Part shown: one piece after another, positions 24,272 through 33,216 of the stretch
Numbering within the stretch: position 1 is the stretch's first letter
How the letters are laid out: every line of letters starts with the position of its first letter
Position numbers and translations under genes: made by a program
Source of the DNA: CAZBXE01 sp964496125
GTDB lineage: Bacteria; Chlamydiota; Chlamydiia; Chlamydiales; CAZBXE01
Direction of reading: 5' to 3'
NCBI GenBank assembly: GCA_964496125.1
Contig: CAZBXE010000003.1
Coordinates: 123,082 to 187,081 of the forward strand
DNA length: 64,000 nucleotides
Notes under the pieces: model-generated
Database searches by the model: none
Seen by the model: only the letters and a program-made list of their open reading frames with translations
Told to the model about the DNA's origin: nothing

Positions 24272-25874
24272 TCTTCTCTTCGATTTCCCTGATGCCTTCC
24301 TCTACTTTTTCAAGACGAAGACGCTCTTCATCCATCTGACCGCTCATGGCCATGGCCTGCTCAAAATCAAGCCCTGAGATCCCTTTAGACTTTCTGCATT
24401 GTTCAAGCTGCTCTTTAATCTCAGCTCTTCGCTTCTTACGTTGGTCAAGAAGGTCCTGAAGTTGTCCTAAGGCGGCCTTTGCATCAGCAGGCAGATCTAA
24501 GAGACACTGCTCCTTCTTCTCATTCATGACATCTTTAACTGGCTTCAAGAACCTGTCAAACTCCATTTTCTCAGCGCGGGATAGCTTCAGATTAGACATC
24601 TCGTCTCTGCATTCCATAAGGGCATTCTGGATATCATTTAAGGTTGTTTCCTTTGCCTTCGTGTGCAACGACTGGATTTTTGTTTTCAGGTTTTGCAGCT
24701 CTTCTTTTCGCTTTCTTTCCTTTTCTTTTTGCTGCTCTTCTTTTTCCCGCTTCGATTCGTTGACTTTATCATAGAGACCCTTTCTCTCAGCGGCAATTTG
24801 GGCACGCAGGTCTTTCACTTGACCGTGTGTAAGCTCTGTCTGGCCTACCATTTGGGTGATTTCACTAAGAAGCTCAAGCCCAACTTCCGGTGTCATGGAA
24901 GGGTCTTTTACCTTCTCCCTAAAATCAGCCAGCCTCTGAACAATTTCCCCTTCATTTTGGGAAAATTCCTCTCTTTTCTTTGCAAACTCTTTCTTGCGCT
25001 CTTTTTCTTGCTTCTTCAGAACATCCCAACACTGACTTAGAATCGTTCTTGTTTCATTAAACACCTGAGTGTTCAGCGTAACGAGCTTTGCCATCGATTG
25101 CAATGACTTAATCTCTTCCCGATAAAGGTAGAGAGAGTTTTCAATCTCTTCACTTTCCAGGTAATTCTTGCTAAAGGCTGAAACATCGGCTAAAAACTTG
25201 GCGCTTACATCACGTATGAGCTCTTTTCTTTTGGGAAAAATGAGATCTCCAGCTGCACTTAACTTTTGAAAGAATGTATTTTTCTGCTTACCACGCATTT
25301 CTGTTCTGATCAGTTCTTTACGAAGAGCATTGATCCGAGAAGCATACATGTTAAGGATATTCAATTCTTTTTGTTTTGACTGGAAGAAAGCTAAATTCTT
25401 GGCCATGGCCTGGCATCCTTCCGGGAAAACAATCCCTTCAGCCTTTTCAATAAGCTTTTCAAACTGAGCTAAGTCTTGCTCAAGAGCTGTGATCGCAATC
25501 GCTATCTGTTCCATCGCAAAAGCGCTTTGCTCTTGCAAGAGAGTTTTCATCTGGCGCGCTTCCGACGAGAGTTGAGCACTCCTTTCCCAAAATTTTGTTC
25601 TGGAAGGTGCGGCTAAATCATCCTTTAAGTTCTCTGTAAAAAGCTTCCTTGCTTCCCAGAAATGCCTAAAGTTTGGCCTGCCTTTAGTAGCAATTGAGGC
25701 CTCCATAAAATCCAAGATCATTTGGACCTTGGCCTCTTGGTCAGAAACCTCCCCAACTTGCTTGACAAAAGCCAAGAACACAGGGTCTTCTTTTTCATCT
25801 TTAACAACGGGCTGAGCGACTGAAACTTCTGGTTTCTGCTCTTCACTTAACTCTTGGATATTTGTTTCATTCAT
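24249..25874 (-). CDS. Large coiled-coil protein of unknown function, likely conserved in Chlamydiales
   Basis: 541 residues from ATG 25874 (TTG 25895 is possible and has GGAAG upstream). No signal peptide or membrane segment is visible. Residues from about 280 to the end are dominated by charged heptad-like stretches such as KKQEKERKKEFAKKREEF and KREKEEQQKEKERKRKEELQ. I know no enzymatic motif in it. Its place between the fabF side and mqnC, together with its length, matches what I remember of C. trachomatis CT768, an uncharacterised conserved protein. It may have a structural or scaffold role; that is inference from composition only. Confidence 0.78.
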   Translation of the reverse strand: MNETNIQELSEEQKPEVSVAQPVVKDEKEDPVFLAFVKQVGEVSDQEAKVQMILDFMEASIATKGRPNFRHFWEARKLFTENLKDDLAAPSRTKFWERSAQLSSEARQMKTLLQEQSAFAMEQIAIAITALEQDLAQFEKLIEKAEGIVFPEGCQAMAKNLAFFQSKQKELNILNMYASRINALRKELIRTEMRGKQKNTFFQKLSAAGDLIFPKRKELIRDVSAKFLADVSAFSKNYLESEEIENSLYLYREEIKSLQSMAKLVTLNTQVFNETRTILSQCWDVLKKQEKERKKEFAKKREEFSQNEGEIVQRLADFREKVKDPSMTPEVGLELLSEITQMVGQTELTHGQVKDLRAQIAAERKGLYDKVNESKREKEEQQKEKERKRKEELQNLKTKIQSLHTKAKETTLNDIQNALMECRDEMSNLKLSRAEKMEFDRFLKPVKDVMNEKKEQCLLDLPADAKAALGQLQDLLDQRKKRRAEIKEQLEQCRKSKGISGLDFEQAMAMSGQMDEERLRLEKVEEGIREIEEKIANLRKS

Positions 25875-26046
25875 GAGAATCTTTGTAGGAATCAAAGCGG
25901 TTAGCTTCCAGGTTTGTATACTGAATTTGCAACCAGATTGTAAAGCAAGAGCTCTTTTTTGGTAAAGAACTTTTCTTAATCTTGGATTAGATCTTGCTCC
26001 CGTATTGGCAACCTGCTATAAAGGAAATCATTTTTTTGGAGGGGTT

Positions 26047-27159
26047 ATGAGTGGTAGAATAGGAGTGGAAGAAGGGATTAGGCTCTTTAAAGAGGCGCCC
26101 CTCGAAGAACTCAAAAAGCGGGCCCAAGAAATCCGAAATAAAAAAAACCCTCCTCATGAAGTCTCTTTTGTGCTCGACAGCAACCCCAATTACACAAATG
26201 TCTGCAATGCTGACTGCTCGTTTTGCGCATTCTATAGGCACGAAGGGGCAAAAGATGCGTATACAAAGAGCGTAGAAGAGACGCTGCAGCACTTCGAATT
26301 TGCCAAAAACGCAGGCCTTACAACCGTCCTCCTTCAAGGAGGCTTAAACGATCGTTTGAAATTAAATTTTTATACAAGCGTGATTAAGGAAGTCAAAAAG
26401 CGTTATCCCGAGCTCCATCCCCACTGTTTTTCCGCCCCTGAGATCTGGAATGTCGCTCGCGTTGAAAAAATATCTGTACGCGAAGTCTTACAAGCCCTCT
26501 TTGATGCTGGCCAAAGAAGTTTGCCAGGCGGAGGCGCGGAGATCGTCTCTGAACGTGTACGGCTTGCCATCTCCCCGAAAAAGATGGCACCGGGCGCTTG
26601 GATGGATGTTCATACAACTGCTCATGAAATTGGTTTTCGCACGACAGCAACGATGATGTATGGGCATGTCGAGACTCCAGAAGATATCGTTACCCACCTA
26701 GAGGCCATACGAGCTGCTCAAGACAAAATCCCCGGTTTTACGGCCTTTATCCCCTGGAGCTACAAACGGGATCGAACAGCGCTGAGACGCTCTGTTGGAA
26801 ACTGGGCTGGCAAGGAAGCCTATTACCGTCTGCTTGCTTTCTCACGGATCTATCTTGATAACTTCGACCATATCCAGGCGACTTGGTTTAGCGAAGGGAA
26901 GCAAACCGGAATCCGCTCTCTTCACTACGGAGCCGATGATTTCGGAGGCACCCTGATTGAAGAAAATGTACACCGGGCCACCCTTCATATCAACCACACT
27001 GACCACGCAGGCATTGTCAATATGATTTGGGAAGCTGGCTTTCGACCTGTACAAAGAGATCCCTTGTACAACAAATTGCGAACATACGAGAGGGGGGAAG
27101 AAATCTTTGTTCCCGAAGCGCAGCGCGCAACAGAACCCGACAGCCTCCGCATTTGTTAG
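26047..27159 (+). CDS. mqnC: Cyclic dehypoxanthinylfutalosine synthase (menaquinone, futalosine route)
   Basis: 370 residues from ATG 26047, set by GGAGG four bases upstream; an open frame back to 26005 is ignored. The radical SAM cluster motif is Cys53-x3-Cys57-x2-Cys60 in VCNADCSFCAF. LQGGLNDRLKLNFY, HCFSAPEIWNVARVEKISV, GQRSLPGGGAEIVSERVR and TATMMYGHVETPEDIV are typical of MqnC and its CofH relatives; lack of any F420 gene and the chlamydial context favour MqnC. It cyclises dehypoxanthine futalosine. It lies divergently from the coiled-coil gene and convergently with miaA. Confidence 0.92.
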   Translation: MSGRIGVEEGIRLFKEAPLEELKKRAQEIRNKKNPPHEVSFVLDSNPNYTNVCNADCSFCAFYRHEGAKDAYTKSVEETLQHFEFAKNAGLTTVLLQGGLNDRLKLNFYTSVIKEVKKRYPELHPHCFSAPEIWNVARVEKISVREVLQALFDAGQRSLPGGGAEIVSERVRLAISPKKMAPGAWMDVHTTAHEIGFRTTATMMYGHVETPEDIVTHLEAIRAAQDKIPGFTAFIPWSYKRDRTALRRSVGNWAGKEAYYRLLAFSRIYLDNFDHIQATWFSEGKQTGIRSLHYGADDFGGTLIEENVHRATLHINHTDHAGIVNMIWEAGFRPVQRDPLYNKLRTYERGEEIFVPEAQRATEPDSLRIC

Positions 27160-27177
27160 CTTCCCGTATCATTTTTT

Positions 27178-28221
27178 TTAGGTATGCCATTCCCAGGCCT
27201 GATAGTCGCAGGTAATAATATCCACGACCGTTTCTGGATCATGCAGATCCAGATCGAGCCAGCGAAAGAGGGGCTCTTTTCGAAACCAAGTAAACTGCCT
27301 CTTGGCATAGTGACGAGATGCCTTTTTAAACTCTTCTACCATGTACTGATGCGCCGCCTCATCCTTCTTAGAATCTAAATAATCAAGACAGTGGCGGTAG
27401 CCAATCGCCTGGGAAGCGACCCGGTTTTCCCGCAGCCCCTTCCTCTCCAGCTCAATCACTTCATCTAAAAGACCCATCTCCAGCATCGAATCGCAACGCC
27501 TATCAATTCTTGAGTACAACGTACTCCTCGGTCTATAGAGAAAATAACAAAGAAAATGGTAGTCCTTCGGAGACTTTTTCTTGCGCCAGCCAAAGCGGCT
27601 GACCTTCTGCCCCGACAGCTCAATAATCTCTAAGGCACGGACTATTTTATGAGAATCATGAACTGTGATGGTTGCTGCATACTCGGGATCTAGCTGCTCA
27701 AGACGATTGTAAAGAACATCTAGCCCTATTGTTTTTGCCTCTTCTTCCAGATGCGCACGAAGAGCTTTATCCGGGGGCGGGCCATCGGGCGCCCCATAAA
27801 TCAAGCTATGGATATAAAATCCTGTGCCTCCCGTGATGATTGGGACAGATCCCCTCGCATGTATGCCCTTACAACTCTCTTTTGCCTCTCTTGTAAAGTC
27901 TACGACGTTAAAAGGCTCATGCACTTCGCGGATGTCAATAAGATGGTGAGGGACTCGGCTTCTCTCCTTAAAGCAAACCTTCGCTGTCCCTACGTCCATT
28001 CCACGGTACACCTGCATCGAATCGGCACTCACCACCTCCCCATGCATGCTCGTGGCAAGCAAAAGGGAAATATCAGTCTTGCCAGCACACGTTGGCCCAG
28101 AAAGAACAATCACACACTCTTTATTCCTGCTTCCATGGGGAGAGCGAATCTTGTCAGGTTTTTCTACGATCTGAACGAATTCACTGATCTCAATCTGTCC
28201 AATCGATGAATGATAAACCAC
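27178..28221 (-). CDS. miaA: tRNA dimethylallyltransferase
   Basis: 347 residues if the GTG at 28221 is used; the open frame reaches TTG 28302 but would overlap rsbV by 56 nt, and the first 27 residues of that version look non-coding. The P-loop is VLSGPTCAGKT, followed by VVSADSMQVYRGMDVGTAKV, HHLIDIREVHEPFNVVDF, IITGGTGFYIHSLIYG and the C-terminal ASQAIGYRHCLDYL and HYAKRQFTWFRKEP, all MiaA signatures. It adds dimethylallyl to A37 of tRNAs reading UNN codons. The start remains uncertain; a GTG about 36 codons further in is another option. Downstream of rsbV on the same strand. Confidence 0.9.
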   Translation of the reverse strand: MVYHSSIGQIEISEFVQIVEKPDKIRSPHGSRNKECVIVLSGPTCAGKTDISLLLATSMHGEVVSADSMQVYRGMDVGTAKVCFKERSRVPHHLIDIREVHEPFNVVDFTREAKESCKGIHARGSVPIITGGTGFYIHSLIYGAPDGPPPDKALRAHLEEEAKTIGLDVLYNRLEQLDPEYAATITVHDSHKIVRALEIIELSGQKVSRFGWRKKKSPKDYHFLCYFLYRPRSTLYSRIDRRCDSMLEMGLLDEVIELERKGLRENRVASQAIGYRHCLDYLDSKKDEAAHQYMVEEFKKASRHYAKRQFTWFRKEPLFRWLDLDLHDPETVVDIITCDYQAWEWHT

Positions 28222-28246
28222 AGATCCACAATTTTGAAACGTTGTG

Positions 28247-28591
28247 TCAGAACTTGCCGAGCGCTTCTTCTTCCGTACGGGAAAGTTCCAAGATATGGTC
28301 AAAGCCTGACATTTTTAAAATATCCATCACATTCGAGGTGATGGCACAGACAACTAATTTGCCTGCTACAATTTTAAGCCTTTTTGTTGCCGTGAGCAGC
28401 ATTCTCATGCCTGCACTGCTTAAATAATCAACTCTTGAGAAATTCAAAACTAACTTATGAGAACCTTGATTGATAAGCTCTATGACTTTTTTCTCAGCTC
28501 CAGGTGAAGAGATGGCGTCCAAGCGACCCCCTATGCGCAAAATCAATACATCCCCTTTCCTAACCTCTTCGAGCAAGACCATCTCGTCCAT
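28247..28591 (-). CDS. rsbV: STAS-domain anti-sigma factor antagonist (RsbV-like)
   Basis: 114 residues, ATG 28591 with GAGGAG about seven bases before. The protein is a single STAS domain: VLILRIGGRLDAISSPGAEK, then FSRVDYLSSAGMRMLL, in which the first Ser of SSAGMR is the residue phosphorylated by a partner RsbW-type kinase. The unphosphorylated form would bind the kinase and free a sigma factor. No RsbW gene lies in the window. An rsbV next to miaA matches what I recall from C. trachomatis. Confidence 0.9.
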   Translation of the reverse strand: MDEMVLLEEVRKGDVLILRIGGRLDAISSPGAEKKVIELINQGSHKLVLNFSRVDYLSSAGMRMLLTATKRLKIVAGKLVVCAITSNVMDILKMSGFDHILELSRTEEEALGKF

Positions 28592-28651
28592 AAGAAACTC
28601 CTCAAAACCAGTTTAATTCTTCAAAATGGAAATTGCAACAAAAAACACAAC

Positions 28652-29650
28652 CTATTTAACAATAGAATCTTGTGAAAAAATCGAACCCAGATGCAAAAGC
28701 AGCTTTTCTTTGATCTCCTGGAGTGATCCCCGGCAAAGAACTCCAGCAGCCTTTGCATGTCCACCCCCACCTAGCGCTTTCATCAAAGGAGTCATGTCGA
28801 TCGAAAACTTAGAGCGAACCGAAACCCTGACCCACCCATCCGAAAGTTCCCTGAGCAAGATGACACACTCTACTTCCTCAATCAACTTATTCAATTCTAA
28901 AATAAACTCAAGGTCGATATTTTCAATATCTTTCACCTCTTCCCCAAGCTTTTCATAATCTTCCCTTCTGATTTCCTGAAGAACCACACGGTTGTTACAA
29001 TACGTCTCCATATGTTGCAGGGCAGCTGCCATCATCTTAAATTGCTTTAAAGAGATATGCTGGTAGAGCTGTTTATAAAGAAAATCGGGATCCACCCCGA
29101 GTTCCATGCACTCCTCAGCAATGTGATGAGCCCTCTGATTTGTACAAGAATAGGAGAACCTTCCCGTATCACAGAGCACGCTTGCATAAATTCCTGTCGC
29201 AGCTCTTTTTGTTAAAGGGATGCCCCATTCTTTGTAGAGATTATAGACCATCTCTCCAACAGAGCAGGCATGCTCGTCAATAAAAGAATAGGGTGTAAAT
29301 AGCTCAGATAAAGGATGGTGGTCGATGCATAGAGTAATTACCCCATTTTTAGCAGAAATCTGAGATAGCCTTCCGATGCGTTCTTTCTGGTGTGCATCTA
29401 AAACAACAAGAACTTTGCACTCTTCGTATTCTTCTTTAGGACTATATTTTTCGAACCTCTTATGGTAGTCAAGAAAGGAGTACCACCTCGGAATGTCACT
29501 ATCGCATACAAAACGAACTCTTTTTCCAAGGGAAATTAAGAGCTCGATAAGCGCCGAAGCAGAGCCAACACCGTCAGCATCAGGATTTTTATGGGTTGTC
29601 AAAATAAAATCAGAATGGAGAGAGAGAATCTGTTTGACATTTTCCCACAT
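28652..29650 (-). CDS. nrnA: DHH/DHHA1 phosphoesterase (NrnA-like oligoribonuclease/pAp phosphatase)
   Basis: 332 residues. The DHH metal-binding series is seen as TTHKNPDADGVGSASALIEL, VVLDAHQ, CIDHHPLSELF and a later VCDTGRFSYSCTN. The DHHA1 domain closes with MKALGGGGHAKAAGVL. Order and length match NrnA (about 310-340 residues), which degrades nanoRNA and dephosphorylates pAp; some relatives hydrolyse pApA, the product of c-di-AMP breakdown, which is worth noting because a c-di-AMP synthase lies at 33213. It begins 3 nt after ssb and is likely co-transcribed with it. Confidence 0.88.
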   Translation of the reverse strand: MWENVKQILSLHSDFILTTHKNPDADGVGSASALIELLISLGKRVRFVCDSDIPRWYSFLDYHKRFEKYSPKEEYEECKVLVVLDAHQKERIGRLSQISAKNGVITLCIDHHPLSELFTPYSFIDEHACSVGEMVYNLYKEWGIPLTKRAATGIYASVLCDTGRFSYSCTNQRAHHIAEECMELGVDPDFLYKQLYQHISLKQFKMMAAALQHMETYCNNRVVLQEIRREDYEKLGEEVKDIENIDLEFILELNKLIEEVECVILLRELSDGWVRVSVRSKFSIDMTPLMKALGGGGHAKAAGVLCRGSLQEIKEKLLLHLGSIFSQDSIVK

Positions 29651-29653
29651 AAC

Positions 29654-30043
29654 TCACGATTCACAGGCATCTTTGAGAGGCGCTTCTTGCCCAATAGGAA
29701 GTTCTGGTATCCCTTTTCTTTCCAGAAACTGCACTTTTTCAGCAGCTACTCTGAGCTTGCATCTTTTATCCCCGCCCTTACCATGCCAAACATCCAGCTG
29801 CAGCCTTCCTTCCACAAGCACGGGCGAAGAGCAATCCAGATAGTTCACACAGTGCTCTGCCTGTCTTCCCCAAACAACCACATCCACAAAGCACACTTCT
29901 TGTTGCCGCTCGCCGTTCATCGTAACAAACTCCCGATTTAAGGCAACAAGCAAGTCTGTTACACTCATTCCACTTGGCGTTTTACGAAGCTCAGGTTTCC
30001 GCGTTAAGCGTCCTGCGATAATTACTTTATTTAATGATGCCAT
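29654..30043 (-). CDS. ssb: Single-stranded DNA-binding protein, short form
   Basis: 129 residues, ATG 30043 after GAGGGG. The OB-fold start ASLNKVIIAGRLTRKPELRKTPSG and the VCFVDVVVWGRQAEHCVNYL and VLVEGRLQLDVWHGKGGDKR strands are typical of bacterial SSB. The usual flexible tail with the acidic DDIPF-like tip that recruits partner proteins is missing; the chain ends in QEAPLKDACES soon after the OB fold. It may therefore be a secondary SSB rather than the main replicative one, or the lineage has lost the tip. It is followed by the nrnA-like gene. Confidence 0.88.
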   Translation of the reverse strand: MASLNKVIIAGRLTRKPELRKTPSGMSVTDLLVALNREFVTMNGERQQEVCFVDVVVWGRQAEHCVNYLDCSSPVLVEGRLQLDVWHGKGGDKRCKLRVAAEKVQFLERKGIPELPIGQEAPLKDACES

Positions 30044-30182
30044 ATTCCCCTCATCCAGCCTTTTTCCCTAGAAAAACCGATTATGCATAGTAAGAATTTT
30101 TTGACAATCATTTGAAAAAAAAGTTTCATCATTTTGTTTCCCTGTGTTATAGTTTCGTGCAATTCAACTGAAGGAAGCCTTT

Positions 30183-30518
30183 ATGAAAGAATTTCTCGAC
30201 TGTCTTTTCTCTAATAACGCTGTAGCATTAGCTGTTGCAACCCTCATCTTCCTGATCACAGTAGGCCTTGTTGCCAAAAGGTTGATCGGGTTTCTCCTCA
30301 CCCTTGTACTGCTTTTTTTTGCCATTACTTCGGGATTTGCTATCGCTAATAATGATATTGTACGGGAGTACCTAAAAGGGAAAACGCAAGAGAGTGTGCA
30401 GAGAAACAAAACAGAAGATGCTTTTGCCCAGTTCGTGGGTCAGCTTTTTAAAATCCTCGACGAGATCAAACAAGAGATCATTGGACAGACCAGGAAAGAT
30501 GAAATTGTCAGAAAGTAA
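30183..30518 (+). CDS. Small membrane protein of unknown function
   Basis: 111 residues, ATG 30183 with AAGGAAG upstream. Two adjoining hydrophobic helices (VALAVATLIFLITVGLVAKR and IGFLLTLVLLFFAITSGFAI) are followed by a charged, probably helical C-terminal half. No family is recognised. It is divergent from ssb. A TATAGT box at 30150-30155 is a possible -10, but the -35 (TTTCAT) is poor. Confidence 0.65.
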   Translation: MKEFLDCLFSNNAVALAVATLIFLITVGLVAKRLIGFLLTLVLLFFAITSGFAIANNDIVREYLKGKTQESVQRNKTEDAFAQFVGQLFKILDEIKQEIIGQTRKDEIVRK

Positions 30519-30769
30519 AATATTTACTTTATGCACAAATAAAAGGTTAAAAAAAACTTAGCGATGCAGGCAGACAAAAACTGAGACCCTAGCCGAAGCA
30601 GCTACAAACCAACTTTTCATGTTTTCCCACAGATTATCTAGTTAAAACTTTTATTTCTACAACAAGAAAAACAGAAGAACCATTGCTCTTTTTCCATTTC
30701 AATAAACTCACGTTTAATATATCATTCTAATTATAGTTTATTTTCATATAATTAAAACGGAGATTAATA

Positions 30770-32320
30770 ATGGCAGAAATAGATTTTAACAATATAGAGC
30801 TTTGTGTGTTCTCACCAGAAAACCCAAATGAATGCAACACAAACATTCTACAAAATGAAAATAAAGTAACCGCTTTAGCAAACAATGTCCTAACTAAAAC
30901 TGAAAACAACCCCTCTTCTACCCCTCCAAACCAATCACCTCACAGAATAAAGGGCATCAAATTGAACGATTTTCTCGTTATCGCCCCACCCCAAACGAGC
31001 ACCCAACAAGAGTCGAAGGATTGGACAAAGATACAATTGGGTTCCGAGACTGTAGAGGAACAGTACAACAGATTAAAGCCGCAACATGAAAAGGCCATGA
31101 AACTTTACGAGGATAGAAATTATAAGGATGCATACGCGGAATTCAAAAACATCTACGATGCAACAAAAAGGCACATCCCGGTCACAGGCACTAGTATTAT
31201 CAATACGTTTGTAGCCCCAAACGGGATTGACATACCCAAAGCACTTGATACAGTTATCCTCATGCAGGGGACACTTGTGCACCTTGTACGCTCCCAACTC
31301 ATGATGTTGCCAGCTTTCGATACAAAAATTGAAGAGACCCTCATCAAACACCTTACAGACCTACTCAATCTCTCAAAAAATTTCATAAACCTTGTAACTG
31401 AAACGACTGAAAATCTAAATAAACACAAATTACTATCAAAAAATTTCATTGAATTTGCTCAAAAAACAGCAAATCTAGAATTAAAAACCTCGTCTTCTAC
31501 GAACGAACAATTTGTGAAGAAACAAAATGCTCTTAAAAAAATTTTAGAACCTATCGTTCAAGAACTTGAAACTGAAACTAAGAAAGGCAGTCAGATTCCC
31601 GTGTTCGGGGCGATAGCAGATTTTTTTGGTTATGGACAGGGTCGCGGCAATTCTGACACTGGCACCAATAACAACCACGACGCAAACCCACCGACAACTA
31701 CGACGTCAGCACAAATCCACGTCGAAAACGCAAAGCTATACTCCATTAGTAAAGAAAGCGGGGATCAAAGACAGGCAGGAACTGTTGCATTCAAAGTCAT
31801 GGAAAACGCAAAAACCGATAAGGAAGTCAAACACTGGGGATATCTATCCCTGTTTCACTTATCAAAAGTTGTTGAAAACGATTTGAATGACGCAAGCTCA
31901 CTCACAATGCTTGCACAAGCTTACAAAAAATATGACGCTCCCTCAGTTTGTGCCTTTTACGCTAGCGAAGCAGTTAAAAGAACAAGCGGTAGTGATCAAA
32001 GCAAGATGAAAAATCTCTTGAAAACGCTAAGTGACGAGGCCGATGCAGCTCTTAAAAAAAACACAAAAAATACAGAAGCACTCTTAACTAAAGCGTTTCT
32101 TCTAAATCATGAAGGCAAGTATTTTGATGCCCTTCGATACAGCAAACAAGTGCTGCTCAAAAATGACAAGCACATGATTGCTCTTGCAGCAGCAGGTATA
32201 GCTTACAATGGCATGGGAAGAAAAACCGATGCAAAAACAATTGCTGCGAAAATGGCAAAGAACCAACACGAAGTGCTCGTTCACCCTGTTTTCAAAAAAC
32301 TTGCCAAAACATGGGGTTAG
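30770..32320 (+). CDS. Large TPR-like protein of unknown function, possible effector
   Basis: 516 residues, ATG 30770 with GGAG eight bases upstream. The region looks A-rich compared with its neighbours. Residues 1-100 are hydrophilic, rich in Asn, Thr and Pro. From about 100 there are helical repeats (YNRLKPQHEKAMKLYEDRNY, KDAYAEFKNIYDATK), then an Asn/Thr linker near 290, and clear TPR-like units in the last 150 residues (ALLTKAFLLNHEGKYFDALR, IALAAAGIAYNGMGRKTDAK). No signal peptide is present. The TPR part resembles in style the A-type proteins at 37229 and 40194, but homology is only suggested. It stands alone, between a 250-bp upstream gap with no other gene and its own terminator. Confidence 0.7.
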   Translation: MAEIDFNNIELCVFSPENPNECNTNILQNENKVTALANNVLTKTENNPSSTPPNQSPHRIKGIKLNDFLVIAPPQTSTQQESKDWTKIQLGSETVEEQYNRLKPQHEKAMKLYEDRNYKDAYAEFKNIYDATKRHIPVTGTSIINTFVAPNGIDIPKALDTVILMQGTLVHLVRSQLMMLPAFDTKIEETLIKHLTDLLNLSKNFINLVTETTENLNKHKLLSKNFIEFAQKTANLELKTSSSTNEQFVKKQNALKKILEPIVQELETETKKGSQIPVFGAIADFFGYGQGRGNSDTGTNNNHDANPPTTTTSAQIHVENAKLYSISKESGDQRQAGTVAFKVMENAKTDKEVKHWGYLSLFHLSKVVENDLNDASSLTMLAQAYKKYDAPSVCAFYASEAVKRTSGSDQSKMKNLLKTLSDEADAALKKNTKNTEALLTKAFLLNHEGKYFDALRYSKQVLLKNDKHMIALAAAGIAYNGMGRKTDAKTIAAKMAKNQHEVLVHPVFKKLAKTWG

Positions 32321-32354
32321 TAAAGAAAATAGTTTGGTTTTTTAGTAAAAGGGA

Positions 32355-32386
32355 GCCGTGGGTCACAAACCCACGGCCTTTTTTTA
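32355..32386 (+). terminator. Rho-independent terminator after the TPR-like gene
   Basis: A perfect 9-bp stem, GCCGTGGGT and ACCCACGGC, encloses the loop CACAA and is followed by a run of seven T. It lies 35 bases after the TPR-like stop and just before folP, separating the two transcription units. Confidence 0.93.
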
Positions 32387-32415
32387 TTTTGCACAATGTG
32401 CTAACATTCCTCTGA

Positions 32416-33216
32416 ATGAAAAAAGTACAGATTATCGGCATACTCAATATTACAAACGACTCCTTCTTTGACAAGGGAGCTCACTTTGCCTTGGACGCTG
32501 CGATCAAACGCGCTTTCCAAATGGTTGAGGAAGGGGCAGATCTTATCGAAATTGGAGGCGAATCCACAAGACCCTTCTCTGACCCCGTTTCCCTCGAAGA
32601 GGAGATAAGGCGTGTCCAGCCCGTGCTTAAAATCTTGAGCAAAGAGCTTCCTCGCCCTCTCTCCATTGATACCATGAAGCCAGAAATTGCCGATTTGGCC
32701 TGCAAAATGGGAGTTACCCTTCTGAACGATGTCAACGGATTTCGTGACAAAAAAATGGTTGAAGTAGGTAAGCACTACGGAGCCAAAGTCTGCCTAATGC
32801 ACATCCAAGGCACCCCCAAAACGATGCAAGTCAATCCTCACTATCCCCAGGGAGTTGTCCCCGAAGTGACAAAATGGCTTCAGCAGGCAGCGGCAGAACT
32901 GATCAAAGCTGGCATAGCACCCCATAACATCATCTTGGATCCCGGAATTGGCTTTGGAAAAACAGTTGCTCATAATTACGAAATTACTCAGAATCTGCAC
33001 GTCATGAAAGAGCTTGGCTTCCCCCTTCTTTTTGGTATCTCTCGCAAATCGTGCCTTGGAAAAGTCGTAGGTAAACCTCCAGGAGAGCTGCTTGCTCCCA
33101 CTGTCGCCATGAACACCATCGCCTGGCTTAAAGGAGTAAGCTACATCCGCGTTCATGACGTAAAGGAACACAAAGACGCCCTCCTATGCTTAGAGCAGCT
33201 AGCAGGAGTGTCATGA
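32416..33216 (+). CDS. folP: Dihydropteroate synthase
   Basis: 266 residues. The two family signatures are IIGILNITNDSFFDKG and GADLIEIGGESTRP; SIDTMKPEIA, LLNDVNGF, LMHIQGTPKTMQ, IILDPGIGFGKT, GISRKSCLG and the closing IRVHDV follow in order. It condenses p-aminobenzoate with hydroxymethyl-dihydropterin pyrophosphate in folate synthesis. Unlike the folK-folP fusion I recall from Chlamydia, this is a stand-alone synthase. No good SD precedes ATG 32416. The stop overlaps the cdaA start as ATGA, so it leads the c-di-AMP operon. Confidence 0.94.
   Translation: MKKVQIIGILNITNDSFFDKGAHFALDAAIKRAFQMVEEGADLIEIGGESTRPFSDPVSLEEEIRRVQPVLKILSKELPRPLSIDTMKPEIADLACKMGVTLLNDVNGFRDKKMVEVGKHYGAKVCLMHIQGTPKTMQVNPHYPQGVVPEVTKWLQQAAAELIKAGIAPHNIILDPGIGFGKTVAHNYEITQNLHVMKELGFPLLFGISRKSCLGKVVGKPPGELLAPTVAMNTIAWLKGVSYIRVHDVKEHKDALLCLEQLAGVS

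Noticed and set aside
26005..26046. Upstream extension of mqnC
   Set aside because: The GGAGG site directly before ATG 26047 and family length favour the shorter form.
30101..30106. TTGACA before the 30183 gene as a -35 box
   Set aside because: The nearest good -10 (TATAGT) is over 40 bases away, and no suitable -10 lies at 16-18 bases.
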